Shown: positions 1 to 6,841 of the stretch, one piece after another
How positions within the stretch are numbered: the stretch's first letter is position 1
Layout: every line of letters starts with the position of its first letter
Source of the DNA: an uncultured Bacillota bacterium
GTDB lineage: Bacteria > Bacillota_I > Bacilli_A > RFN20 > CAG-449
Assembly: GCA_905204225.1 (NCBI GenBank)
Contig: CAJKZK010000038.1
Coordinates: forward strand, 1 to 14,628
Reading direction: 5' to 3'
Length of the DNA stretch: 14,628 nucleotides
Program-made: the position numbers and the translations under genes
Notes under the pieces: model-generated
The model's input: only the letters and a program-made list of their open reading frames with translations
Databases searched by the model: none
What the model was told of the DNA's origin: nothing

Positions 1-444
1 TGAATGATCAAGAGCTTCCATTTTAGTAATCGCTTCTTCCATATCCATTGGAGACAAATCTAATTCTTTTACTCTTACAACTTCATCATTAGAATCATCT
101 TGTTCTGAAATAAAGTTTTCAAAAGCAATTGCTCTACCTAAACTTTCACGATGACGTCTATCTAATTTAGTTTTTAATTTACGCATTTGACCTTCAAGTT
201 TATCAATAGCTAAATCAACTGCTGCATATAAATCATCATCTTTGACTTCGACTCTAAAGTCCATCATTTTTGTAAAAATTGTAATTTCAATTTTTTGAGC
301 GTTCTTATATGTTCTAATAAGAACTTTTGCTTCGACATCTTCATTAATTACAAAATACTTATCCATTCTACGAAGCTTAGTTTCGATTGCATTACGAATA
401 GCATCTGTAACAACGATGTTTTTACCAGTAATTTGACATTTCAT
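1..444 (-). CDS. hpf: Ribosome hibernation promoting factor, long form (partial, C-terminus off the window)
   Basis: The 148 visible residues begin MKCQITGKNIVVTDAIRNAI and match the S30AE/HPF fold that sits in the decoding centre of the 30S subunit and silences ribosomes in stationary phase. The N-terminal domain covers about residues 1-95. A basic segment (about 83-100, with KLEGQMRKLKTKLDRRHR) is the expected rRNA-contacting helix. An acidic, Ser/Asp-rich linker (about 112-122) leads to VVRVKELDLSPMDMEEAI, which opens the C-terminal dimerisation domain of long HPF that drives 100S dimers. Long HPFs are usually 180-190 aa, so about 35-40 residues are missing beyond position 1. The start is fixed by an AAGGAGG site just upstream. 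It is separated from purB by a terminator and has its own promoter, so it is probably a single-gene unit. Confidence 0.93.
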   Translation of the reverse strand, partial: MKCQITGKNIVVTDAIRNAIETKLRRMDKYFVINEDVEAKVLIRTYKNAQKIEITIFTKMMDFRVEVKDDDLYAAVDLAIDKLEGQMRKLKTKLDRRHRESLGRAIAFENFISEQDDSNDEVVRVKELDLSPMDMEEAITKMEALDHS

Positions 445-489
445 ATCTTGTCCTCCTTATTATTTTTATTGGTTTTCTAACCTACTTTT

Positions 490-518
490 ATTATACTCAA
501 AAACTTCAAAAATAATAA
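490..518 (-). promoter_or_regulatory. Probable hpf promoter
   Basis: A perfect TATAAT -10 box reads on the minus strand at 495-490. Transcription would start near 483 and leave a leader of about 40 nt containing the AAGGAGG site. The -35 region at the 17-nt spacing is only TTATTA, a poor match, so the call rests on the -10 box and on its place between the purB terminator and hpf. Confidence 0.4.
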
Positions 519-550
519 GTCTAGTATTTTATTTTTTATGTGTTATAATA

Positions 551-586
551 GAAAATAAACGAGGCAATTTTTTCAATTACCTCGTT
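551..586 (-). terminator. Rho-independent terminator after purB (hairpin usable in both directions)
   Basis: AACGAGG (558-564) pairs with CCTCGTT (580-586), followed by one C/A mismatch and four more A-T pairs around a 5-nt loop. On the minus strand the stem is followed by TTTATTTTC, which would end the FAD oxidoreductase-purA-purB transcript. On the plus strand it is followed by a better T tract (ATTTTTTTAT, 587-596), so it could also stop transcription entering from the hpf side. Confidence 0.7.
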
Positions 587-608
587 ATTTTTTTATCATA
601 AATTTTTA

Positions 609-1904
609 TTATTTTATACCAACACGATGATAAATTTCATCAACTGATTTCATATAATAATCAAGAGTAAAACATGATTCAACTTCTTCTTCTGTAAGAA
701 GTTGTTTTATTATTGGTTGATTTCTTACTAAATCAATAAAAGATATATCTTCATTATAAGATTTTTGAGCTAATACTTGTATTAAATCATAAGCTTCTTC
801 TCTAGATAAATCTTTTTTTATTAATATAGACATCACTCTTTGAGAAAAAATAACACCATGAGTTAAATAAATATTTTTTAGCATTCTTTCTGGATACACA
901 ATTAATTTAGAAACAATATTATTCATTCTTTTAAACATATATTCAGTTAACATTATAGCGTCAGGCAAACTTACTCGTTCTACTGATGAATGAGAAATAT
1001 CTCTTTCATGCCAAAGTGGTATATCTTCAAAAATAGAAATCAAATATCCACGCATCATCCTACTACAACCAACAATATTTTCAGAACCAATAGGATTTCT
1101 TTTATGTGGCATTGCTGAACTTCCTTTTTGACCTGGAGAAAAATATTCTTCAGCTTCTCTTATTTCAGTTTGTTGAAGAAGTCTAATCTCTGTTGCAATT
1201 TTTTCTAATGTAGAAGTTAATAATGTTAAACATGAAACATAAAAAGCATGTCTATCTCTTTGTAAGACTTGAGTAGATATATTAACTGATGTTAAGCCTA
1301 AATCTTTACATACATCATCTTGAACATAAGAAGGAACATTAGCAAAGTTACCAACTGCACCTGATATTTTACCAACCTCAATTTCTTTACAAGCCAATTT
1401 AAAGCGATTATAATTTCTCAATAGTTCATCATAATATAAAGCAAATTTTAAGCCAAAAGAAGTTATATCAGCATGTATACCATGAGTTCTCCCTATACAA
1501 GGAGTGTTTTCATATTCTAATGCTTTATTTTTTAATGTCAACAACATTTCTTCTATTCTTGTTTTAATATATGCATTAGCTTCTTTATAAATAACACCAT
1601 TACTTGTATCGACAACATCTGTTGAAGTTAATAAATAATGGACCCATCTTTTTTCATCTGTTAACGATTCACTAACAGCTCTAGTAAAAGCAATCACATC
1701 ATGATGAGTAATTTGTTCTAATTCTTTAATTCTAGTTAAAGAAAAAGAAGCATTATTAATTAGTTTTTCATAATCATCATAAGGAATAACACCATGCTCA
1801 TAAAATGATTTTGAGCAAGATAATTCTACTTTTAAGAAAGTTTCAAATTTATGTTGATCAGAGAATAAATCTCTCATTTCTTTGCTTGAATATCTTTCTA
1901 TCAT
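609..1904 (-). CDS. purB: Adenylosuccinate lyase
   Basis: PurB is a cytosolic homotetrameric lyase. It splits adenylosuccinate to AMP plus fumarate, and SAICAR to AICAR plus fumarate in de novo purine synthesis. The 431-aa product has the family's usual length. It carries the fumarase/aspartase-superfamily signature GSSAMPHKRNP (about 261-271), the flexible loop with the catalytic serine, and the conserved GRTHG (about 138-142) and TSTDVVDT (about 93-100) segments. I chose the ATG at 1904 (MIERYSS, the usual PurB N-terminus) because GGTGA lies about 6 nt upstream. The frame also contains a TTG at 1916 that would overlap purA by 11 nt and has no better site. purA ends one base upstream, so the pair is translationally coupled and together converts IMP to AMP. 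A terminator follows. Confidence 0.97.
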   Translation of the reverse strand: MIERYSSKEMRDLFSDQHKFETFLKVELSCSKSFYEHGVIPYDDYEKLINNASFSLTRIKELEQITHHDVIAFTRAVSESLTDEKRWVHYLLTSTDVVDTSNGVIYKEANAYIKTRIEEMLLTLKNKALEYENTPCIGRTHGIHADITSFGLKFALYYDELLRNYNRFKLACKEIEVGKISGAVGNFANVPSYVQDDVCKDLGLTSVNISTQVLQRDRHAFYVSCLTLLTSTLEKIATEIRLLQQTEIREAEEYFSPGQKGSSAMPHKRNPIGSENIVGCSRMMRGYLISIFEDIPLWHERDISHSSVERVSLPDAIMLTEYMFKRMNNIVSKLIVYPERMLKNIYLTHGVIFSQRVMSILIKKDLSREEAYDLIQVLAQKSYNEDISFIDLVRNQPIIKQLLTEEEVESCFTLDYYMKSVDEIYHRVGIK

Positions 1905-1905
1905 T

Positions 1906-3192
1906 CTATTCACCAAATAAATCTTTTAAAACTACAGTTTGAGTACGATCTGGTCCAACAGAGAACATTGCAACCTTTGTATTAGTTAATTCTTCAATCT
2001 TTTTTAAATATGCTTTAGCATTTTCTGGTAATTCTTCATAACTTTTAACATTGGAAATATCTTCATTCCAACTTTTCATATTTAAATATAAAGGTTTACA
2101 TTTTTGATATTCATCTAATGTAGAAGGGATATAATTAATCATTTTTCCATCAAGCTCATATGCATAACATATTTTTAAATCATCAATATTAGATAAAACA
2201 TCAAATAACATAATAGATAAATATTTAATACCAGAAATTCTAATTGCATGATTTAAAGCAACAGCATCAAAATATCCTATTCTTCTTGGGCGTTTTGTAA
2301 CGGTTCCATATTCATGACCTTTTTCACGAATTTTTGAGCCTAATTCATTTACTAATTCTGTAGGGAATGGACCTTCTCCCACTCTAGTTGTATAAGCTTT
2401 AGCAATACCTAAAACTGTTTTAACTTCATAAGGAGGAATTCCACAATTTAAAGGAATTGAAGAAGCAGTAGGTGAAGATGATGTTACATATGGGTATGTA
2501 CCATGATCTAAACACAACATTGCGCCTTGAGCGCCTTCAAATAAAATCTTAGAATTATTTTTTATTTCTTCATTTAATAAAATAGATGTATCACAAACAA
2601 ATGGTTTTAATTTTTTACCCCATTCTAAACATTCATTATATAATTTATCAAAATCATAAGTAGGTTTATTAAACATTTTTAATTCCATGTTTTTATAAAC
2701 TAAAGTAGTAGCGAGTCTTTTTCTTAATTGTTCTGGATCAAGTAAATCTCCAATTCTAATACCGATTCTACTTGCTTTATCTGTATAACATGGTCCAATA
2801 CCTTTTTTAGTTGTACCAATTTTTTCATCACTTAAAAATTCTTCAAATGCACCATCTAAATCAATATGATATGGCATAATAACATGTGCTCTATTTGAAA
2901 TATATAATTGATAATCTTTAAATCCAGCATCCTCAATCATTTTTAATTCTTCAAAAAATGCTTTAGGATTAATAACCATACCATTTGCTAATACGTTTTT
3001 AGTATTTTTAGAAAAAATACCTGATGGAATCAATCTTAATGCATATTTATTACCATTAAAAATAATAGTATGTCCTGCATTATTACCACCTTGAAAACGA
3101 ACAACTACATCTGCATTTTGTGCTAAATAATCTGTAACTTTCCCTTTTCCTTCATCTCCCCATTGACTTCCTTCACAAACAACAATTGGCAT
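1906..3192 (-). CDS. purA: Adenylosuccinate synthetase
   Basis: PurA catalyses the GTP-dependent ligation of aspartate to IMP, the first committed step from IMP to AMP. The 428-aa protein is full length and collinear with the family: the GDEGKGK phosphate-binding loop (about 12-18), NNAGHT (about 37-42), GTTKKGIGPCY (about 127-137), RVGEGPFPTEL (about 270-280) and the base/GTP-binding TKRPRRIGYFD region (about 298-310). The start MPIVVCEGSQWGDEGKGK is supported by AGGAGG about 6 nt upstream, which overlaps the stop codon of the preceding FAD oxidoreductase gene 11 nt away. It ends in TAG one base before purB. The operon FAD oxidoreductase-purA-purB therefore holds both steps from IMP to AMP. 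Confidence 0.98.
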   Translation of the reverse strand: MPIVVCEGSQWGDEGKGKVTDYLAQNADVVVRFQGGNNAGHTIIFNGNKYALRLIPSGIFSKNTKNVLANGMVINPKAFFEELKMIEDAGFKDYQLYISNRAHVIMPYHIDLDGAFEEFLSDEKIGTTKKGIGPCYTDKASRIGIRIGDLLDPEQLRKRLATTLVYKNMELKMFNKPTYDFDKLYNECLEWGKKLKPFVCDTSILLNEEIKNNSKILFEGAQGAMLCLDHGTYPYVTSSSPTASSIPLNCGIPPYEVKTVLGIAKAYTTRVGEGPFPTELVNELGSKIREKGHEYGTVTKRPRRIGYFDAVALNHAIRISGIKYLSIMLFDVLSNIDDLKICYAYELDGKMINYIPSTLDEYQKCKPLYLNMKSWNEDISNVKSYEELPENAKAYLKKIEELTNTKVAMFSVGPDRTQTVVLKDLFGE

Positions 3193-3203
3193 ATTTTATC
3201 CTC

Positions 3204-4610
3204 CTATTTATTAGTTATAATTCTAGCAACATATACACCACTAGCCCCAGCTTGTGCTAAACCTCTAGTAATTCCAGCGCCATCTCCACCAACATATAAA
3301 TTCTTTACACCTTTAATTTGTAAATTTTTATCGACTACTGGTCTAGAAGAATAAAATTTAGCTTCTACACCATAAAGTAAAGTATGCTCATTAGCAATAC
3401 CTGGAGTAACAAAATCTAAAGCTTCTATCATTTCAATAATTGATTTCATTGTATTATATGGTAAACATAATCCCAAATCACCTGGAACAGCTTCTTTTAA
3501 TGTAGGTTTAACAAATCCATCTTGAATTCTTTTTTCTGTAGTTCTTCTTCCTAATAAAACATCACCATATTTTTGAACAATAACGCTACCACAACTTAAT
3601 TGATTTGCAAGACGACTAACAGCATGTGCATAATCATTTGGTCTATCAAATGGTTCATCAAATTTATGTGAAACTAGCAAAGCAAAATTGGTATTCTTAC
3701 TACCTAAACGTGAATCTTTATAAGCATGTCCATTAGCTAAAATAGTACCAGCTTCATTTTCAACAACAACTTGTCCAGAAGGATTAGAACAAAATGTTCT
3801 TACTTGAGTACCAACAGAAGTATTAAAAATAAATTTTCCTTCATATAAAGCATCATTTATTTCTTCCATAACAATATCGTTTGTTTCAACTCTTACACCA
3901 ATATCGACTTGGTTATTTGTCATTTTTATATGATGTTTTTCAAAAGCGGATTCTAACCATTTAGATCCTTCTCTACCAACAGCTAAAAACACATTATCGC
4001 CTTCGATAAATTCTTCGCCAACCATAACACCTTTACAAACATTATTTTCAATAACAACATCAGTAACATTTGCCATAAAGCGCATTTCAATTTGCTTATT
4101 TAAATCTTCATATATTCTTTTTAAAATTTCTAAATTATCTTCAGTACCAATATGTCTAACATTAGCACGTAATAATTTTAAGCCCACTGCAATTGCTTTT
4201 TTTTCAATTTCACGAACTTTAGGAGTATATGGATTAGTAATTGCAGTAGTTGCACCATATTTTAAATTAATTTCATCTACATATTTAATTAAATCAATTA
4301 ATTCATCTTCATCAATATAATCACTTAACCAACCACCAAACTCGGAAGTAATATTAAATTTACCATCAGAATAAGCACCAGCACCACCAAAACCATTAGT
4401 CATAGCACATGCTGGATAACAACCATGAACTTTTTCTTTATTAACTGGACATTTTGTTAATTTATGCATTAAAATAGGACATTTTCTTGAATATATATCA
4501 TATCCTTTATCAAGTAAAATTACTTTTAGATTTGGATTTTTTTGCATTAATTCGTAAGCACAAAAATATCCTGCAGGTCCTGCTCCAACTATTACAACAT
4601 CATACTTCAT
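3204..4610 (-). CDS. FAD-dependent dehydrogenase, COG2509-type (substrate unknown)
   Basis: This 468-aa protein opens with a Rossmann dinucleotide-binding motif, GAGPAG, at residues 9-14, and a chain-end acidic region (LLDKG). It ends with a second FAD-contacting segment, YVGGDGAGITRGLAQAG (about 440-458), a layout typical of NAD(P)/FAD-dependent oxidoreductases. Four cysteines at residues 44, 54, 64 and 68 precede GGAGAYSDGKFN (75-86), a combination I associate with the uncharacterised COG2509 'FAD-dependent dehydrogenase' family. No transmembrane segment or signal peptide is visible, so it should be cytosolic. AAAGGTG precedes the ATG, and a candidate promoter lies 50-80 nt upstream, so it is the first gene of the unit containing purA and purB. 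The link to purine metabolism is positional only. Family assignment is confident; substrate and role are not known. Confidence 0.88.
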   Translation of the reverse strand: MKYDVVIVGAGPAGYFCAYELMQKNPNLKVILLDKGYDIYSRKCPILMHKLTKCPVNKEKVHGCYPACAMTNGFGGAGAYSDGKFNITSEFGGWLSDYIDEDELIDLIKYVDEINLKYGATTAITNPYTPKVREIEKKAIAVGLKLLRANVRHIGTEDNLEILKRIYEDLNKQIEMRFMANVTDVVIENNVCKGVMVGEEFIEGDNVFLAVGREGSKWLESAFEKHHIKMTNNQVDIGVRVETNDIVMEEINDALYEGKFIFNTSVGTQVRTFCSNPSGQVVVENEAGTILANGHAYKDSRLGSKNTNFALLVSHKFDEPFDRPNDYAHAVSRLANQLSCGSVIVQKYGDVLLGRRTTEKRIQDGFVKPTLKEAVPGDLGLCLPYNTMKSIIEMIEALDFVTPGIANEHTLLYGVEAKFYSSRPVVDKNLQIKGVKNLYVGGDGAGITRGLAQAGASGVYVARIITNK

Positions 4611-4659
4611 ATAATTACACCTTTCTTAATCATAATTCCTTATTATGAACACAATAATA

Positions 4660-4688
4660 AGTTTATTTTTTTATTAATATTTTTTCAA
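4660..4688 (-). promoter_or_regulatory. Probable promoter of the FAD oxidoreductase-purA-purB operon
   Basis: On the minus strand TTGAAA (4688-4683, 5/6 to the sigma-A -35 consensus) is followed after exactly 17 nt by TAAACT (4665-4660, 4/6 to TATAAT). It sits between the metK terminator and the ATG at 4610, the only gap before this gene set. The -10 box is imperfect in an AT-rich background. Confidence 0.45.
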
Positions 4689-4710
4689 GCTAACTTTATA
4701 TTTTTATTAA

Positions 4711-4738
4711 ATTTAAAAAGCCCCCTATAAGGAGCTTT
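4711..4738 (-). terminator. Rho-independent terminator after metK
   Basis: Read on the minus strand, AAAGCTCC (4738-4731) pairs with GGGGCTTT (4724-4717), including one G-T pair, around a 6-nt loop. The stem runs into TTTTTAAATTT. It begins one base after the metK stop codon and would end the pduL-rnf-metK transcript. The T tract is short and partly inside the stem. Confidence 0.7.
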
Positions 4739-4739
4739 A

Positions 4740-5897
4740 TTACATTAATTCTTTAATTTGATCTACTTTATCCAACTTTTCCCATGGACAATTAATATCA
4801 GGTCTTCCAAAATGACCATAAGATGCTAAATCCATGTATTTAAAAGAAGGTTTTGTTAAAGAAAAATCTCTAATAATACAACCAGGTCTTAAATCAAATA
4901 CTTCATCAATAATTGATAAAATTTTTGTTTTAGCAATTTTTTCTGTTCCGAAAGTTTCAACAGCAATAGAAATAGGTTTACTTACACCAATAGCATAAGA
5001 AATTTGAACTTCTAATTTGTCACTTACACCAGCAGCTACTAAATTTTTAGCAACATATCTAGCAGCATATGTCGCGGACCTATCAACTTTAGAAGGATCT
5101 TTTCCAGAAAAACATCCTCCACCAGCTTTTGCAGTTCCACCATATGAATCAACTATAATTTTTCTTCCAGTTAAACCAGTATCTCCAGCAGGTCCACCAA
5201 TAACAAATCTTCCTGTTGGATTAATTAAATAATTAAAATCATCATTTAATGAAAAAGAACGAGCTACTACTTGCATAATATTTTTATGAATAAAATTTTT
5301 AAATTCATTCATATCAATATCTTCATCATGTTGAACACTCATTAAAATTGTATCAATTCTAGGTGCACCTGTTGTATAATCGATAGTTACTTGTGATTTC
5401 ATATCAGGTCTCGAACCTTTAAATGCACCTTGATGTCTTAAATTAGAAGCATATCTTACTAATTTATGGGCTATAACGATAGGTAAAGGCATAAAATTTT
5501 CTGATTCATTAGTAGCATAACCAAACATTATTCCTTGATCACCAGCACCTTGATCTTCAATTTTGCCTTTAGAAACACCTTGAGCAATATCAGGAGATTG
5601 AGTTTGAATCAAATTAAGAATTTTACAATTTTTGCCATCAATTCCAATTTTTTTATCATTATAACCAATATCCAACATTACTTTACGTGCTATTTCTTCA
5701 TAATTAACATTAGCTTTAGTTGTGATTTCTCCACCAATTAAAACAAAATCGGTTGTAGTAAAACATTCACAAGCTACCCTTGATAATGGATCTTGTTCTA
5801 AACATGCATCTAAAATAGCATCAGAAATTTGATCACATAATTTATCGGGATGACCTTCTGAAACAGATTCAGAAGTAAATAAGATTTTTTCTTCCAT
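4740..5897 (-). CDS. metK: S-adenosylmethionine synthetase (methionine adenosyltransferase)
   Basis: MetK makes S-adenosylmethionine from methionine and ATP and is a cytosolic homotetramer. The 385-aa protein matches the family length of about 385-400. Visible motifs are GHPDK (15-19, ATP and methionine binding), GAGDQGIMFGYA (117-128, the family's ATP-site signature) and the phosphate-binding loop GGGCFSGKD (259-267), where Cys replaces the usual Ala. The ATG at 5897 follows AGGTG about 8 nt upstream. The gene is last in the run that starts at pduL and is separated from the 53-aa gene by only 25 nt. That leaves no room for an S-box (SAM-I) riboswitch, which is common upstream of metK in Bacillota. 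A hairpin terminator begins right after the stop codon. Confidence 0.98.
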   Translation of the reverse strand: MEEKILFTSESVSEGHPDKLCDQISDAILDACLEQDPLSRVACECFTTTDFVLIGGEITTKANVNYEEIARKVMLDIGYNDKKIGIDGKNCKILNLIQTQSPDIAQGVSKGKIEDQGAGDQGIMFGYATNESENFMPLPIVIAHKLVRYASNLRHQGAFKGSRPDMKSQVTIDYTTGAPRIDTILMSVQHDEDIDMNEFKNFIHKNIMQVVARSFSLNDDFNYLINPTGRFVIGGPAGDTGLTGRKIIVDSYGGTAKAGGGCFSGKDPSKVDRSATYAARYVAKNLVAAGVSDKLEVQISYAIGVSKPISIAVETFGTEKIAKTKILSIIDEVFDLRPGCIIRDFSLTKPSFKYMDLASYGHFGRPDINCPWEKLDKVDQIKELM

Positions 5898-5922
5898 AAT
5901 ACACCTACTTACTATGATGAAT

Positions 5923-6084
5923 TTATTTTAAATCATCATCTTCGAATTCGATTAGATTAATTTTATGCATTAACAATTCACTAGCATTAACTCCAGTAAT
6001 AGTCTCAATAATATCAAAATCCATTCCTGTTTCAAATAAAGTATCTGCTAATAAAAATTGCTCTTTTTTCTTTTTCGTTTTCAT
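5923..6084 (-). CDS. Small hypothetical protein, 53 aa, with a helical HTH-like core
   Basis: A 53-codon frame begins MKTKKKKEQFLLADTLFETG and ends FEDDDLK followed by TAA. A good site, AGGTG, lies 7 nt upstream of the ATG, and the gene fills the gap between the TSCPD gene and metK, so it is probably translated. The N-terminus is strongly basic and the C-terminus acidic. The middle (about residues 15-40, GMDFDIIETITGVNASELL) has the 'G-hydrophobic-x-x-I-x-x-I-T-G-hydrophobic-x-x-x-E-L' pattern seen in short helix-turn-helix units and in the C-terminal tails of Rpn/PD-(D/E)XK family proteins. No cysteines, signal peptide or membrane segment are present. I do not recognise a named family. The start codon lies at the edge of a 9-bp inverted repeat that surrounds the ribosome binding site. 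Confidence 0.65.
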   Translation of the reverse strand: MKTKKKKEQFLLADTLFETGMDFDIIETITGVNASELLMHKINLIEFEDDDLK

Positions 6085-6114
6085 TTGAATCACCTAATCT
6101 AATTATGATTCAAA
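6084..6114 (-). promoter_or_regulatory. Inverted repeat enclosing the ribosome binding site of the 53-aa gene
   Basis: On the minus strand TTTGAATCA (6114-6106) and TGATTCAAA (6092-6084) are a perfect 9-bp inverted repeat with a 13-nt loop. The loop contains the AGG of the AGGTG site, and the last base of the stem is the A of the ATG start codon. In mRNA the stem could limit translation of the 53-aa gene, or shape the transcript between the rnf genes and metK. It has no T tract, so it is not a typical terminator. Confidence 0.45.
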
Positions 6115-6123
6115 TTTAAAAAT

Positions 6124-6375
6124 TTATTCTTGTTTTATTGATTTTAATGCTTGTGCAATTTGATCTGGACAAGAAGTATTTTTAAAACCACATTTAATAC
6201 CATCTAAACGGGCAATAACTTCATTTATTTCCATTCCTTTTAAAAGAGAAACAATCCCTTTTAAATTACCATTACATCCACCAATAACTTCTAAATTAAC
6301 AATTTTACCATTCTCATAAAATATTCTCATTTCACGAGAACAAGTTCCCTTTGGGTGATAAACTAACTCATCCAT
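6124..6375 (-). CDS. TSCPD domain-containing protein (TIGR03905-like)
   Basis: This 83-aa protein has the TSCPD sequence itself at residues 67-71 and four conserved-looking cysteines at 12, 34, 62 and 69, in the contexts GTCSRE, GGCNGN, IKCG and TSCPD. The TSCPD domain is best known as the C-terminal piece of B12-dependent ribonucleotide reductases. Stand-alone proteins of about 80-90 aa form a separate family (TIGR03905) of unknown function, and this one matches in length and motif order. The cysteines could bind metal or a cluster, which is inference. It starts 4 nt after rnfB with no clear Shine-Dalgarno sequence, so translation probably depends on coupling to rnfB. Its place directly behind the Rnf genes suggests co-expression with them but does not prove a shared role. 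Confidence 0.85.
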   Translation of the reverse strand: MDELVYHPKGTCSREMRIFYENGKIVNLEVIGGCNGNLKGIVSLLKGMEINEVIARLDGIKCGFKNTSCPDQIAQALKSIKQE

Positions 6376-6379
6376 AATA

Positions 6380-6661
6380 TTATTTCATTTCATTAATATA
6401 TGTTTGTAATTCATTAGCTTTTTCGCCTTTAATGACTTTACAAGCATGAGCATCTTTCACTTTTTTATCAGCCATAGCTTGTGCTAAACCAGCACAGCCA
6501 GGGAAACCACAAGCACCACAATTAGCGCCAGGTAACATTGCTTCAATATCTTTTTTAGCAGGATTTTCTTCAACTTTAAAGAATTTATCAGCGACTGCTA
6601 AAGCAATTGCTAAAATAATACCTGCCACTAATATCACTAATACAGCATATATATATTTCAT
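6380..6661 (-). CDS. rnfB: Electron transport complex subunit RnfB, short form lacking the ferredoxin domains
   Basis: RnfB normally passes electrons from ferredoxin into the membrane Rnf complex. This 93-aa protein has the N-terminal membrane anchor (about residues 3-25, YIYAVLVILVAGIILAIALA) and the proximal [4Fe-4S] domain with LPGANCGACGFPGC, cysteines 48, 51, 56 and 74. It then stops at ELQTYINEMK. The ferredoxin-like domains that follow in typical RnfB (about 190-330 aa) are absent. The TSCPD gene starts 4 nt later and fills the downstream sequence, and no C-x2-C-x2-C-x3-C motif appears there, so a simple frameshift does not explain the loss. AGGAG lies 9 nt before the ATG, inside the end of the 58-aa gene. 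Position after rnfA fits the C-D-G-E-A-B order. Confidence 0.88.
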   Translation of the reverse strand: MKYIYAVLVILVAGIILAIALAVADKFFKVEENPAKKDIEAMLPGANCGACGFPGCAGLAQAMADKKVKDAHACKVIKGEKANELQTYINEMK

Positions 6662-6664
6662 ATA

Positions 6665-6841
6665 TTACTTCTCCTTTTCTTCACTTTTTTTCTTTCCACA
6701 AAAACTAACTTTACATTGTTTACACTCTTCTGGTAATTCATTGCAACCATCAGGTTTTTTTGTTTTACTATTTAAATAATAAACCAAAATAAATAAACCA
6801 CCAAATATAGCTAACGCTAATAAAGCATAAAGATATTTCAT
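6665..6841 (-). CDS. Small membrane-anchored Cys-rich peptide, 58 aa, within the rnf operon
   Basis: A 58-codon frame lies exactly between rnfA and rnfB. It begins MKYLYALLALAIFGGLFILV, one membrane segment at about residues 4-23, and continues with a basic linker and a cysteine cluster in CNELPEECKQCKVSFC (Cys 33, 40, 43, 48) before a Lys/Glu-rich tail. Its start overlaps the rnfA stop (TAATG), its stop is 3 nt before the rnfB ATG, and its last codons supply the rnfB ribosome binding site, so it is very likely translated by coupling. The N-terminus resembles that of RnfB (MKYIYAVL), and Cys 40-43-48 has the same C-x2-C-x4-C spacing as RnfB Cys 48-51-56. It may be a degenerate RnfB-like paralogue or an accessory subunit holding a cluster. 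I know of no named family. Confidence 0.75.
   Translation of the reverse strand: MKYLYALLALAIFGGLFILVYYLNSKTKKPDGCNELPEECKQCKVSFCGKKKSEEKEK

Noticed and set aside
295..480. 61-codon open frame on the plus strand
   Set aside because: It lies antisense to hpf, has no family resemblance and no convincing ribosome binding site; a shadow of low-GC coding sequence.
3163..3354. 63-codon plus-strand frame
   Set aside because: Antisense to the purA/FAD oxidoreductase junction; both minus-strand genes are strongly supported by conserved motifs.
5017..5741. Two plus-strand frames of 71 and 68 codons
   Set aside because: Both are antisense to the conserved MetK coding sequence and show no recognisable protein features.
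6124..6380. Frameshift explaining the short RnfB
   Set aside because: The downstream sequence is an intact TSCPD gene starting 4 nt later, and no ferredoxin Cys motif appears in any frame.
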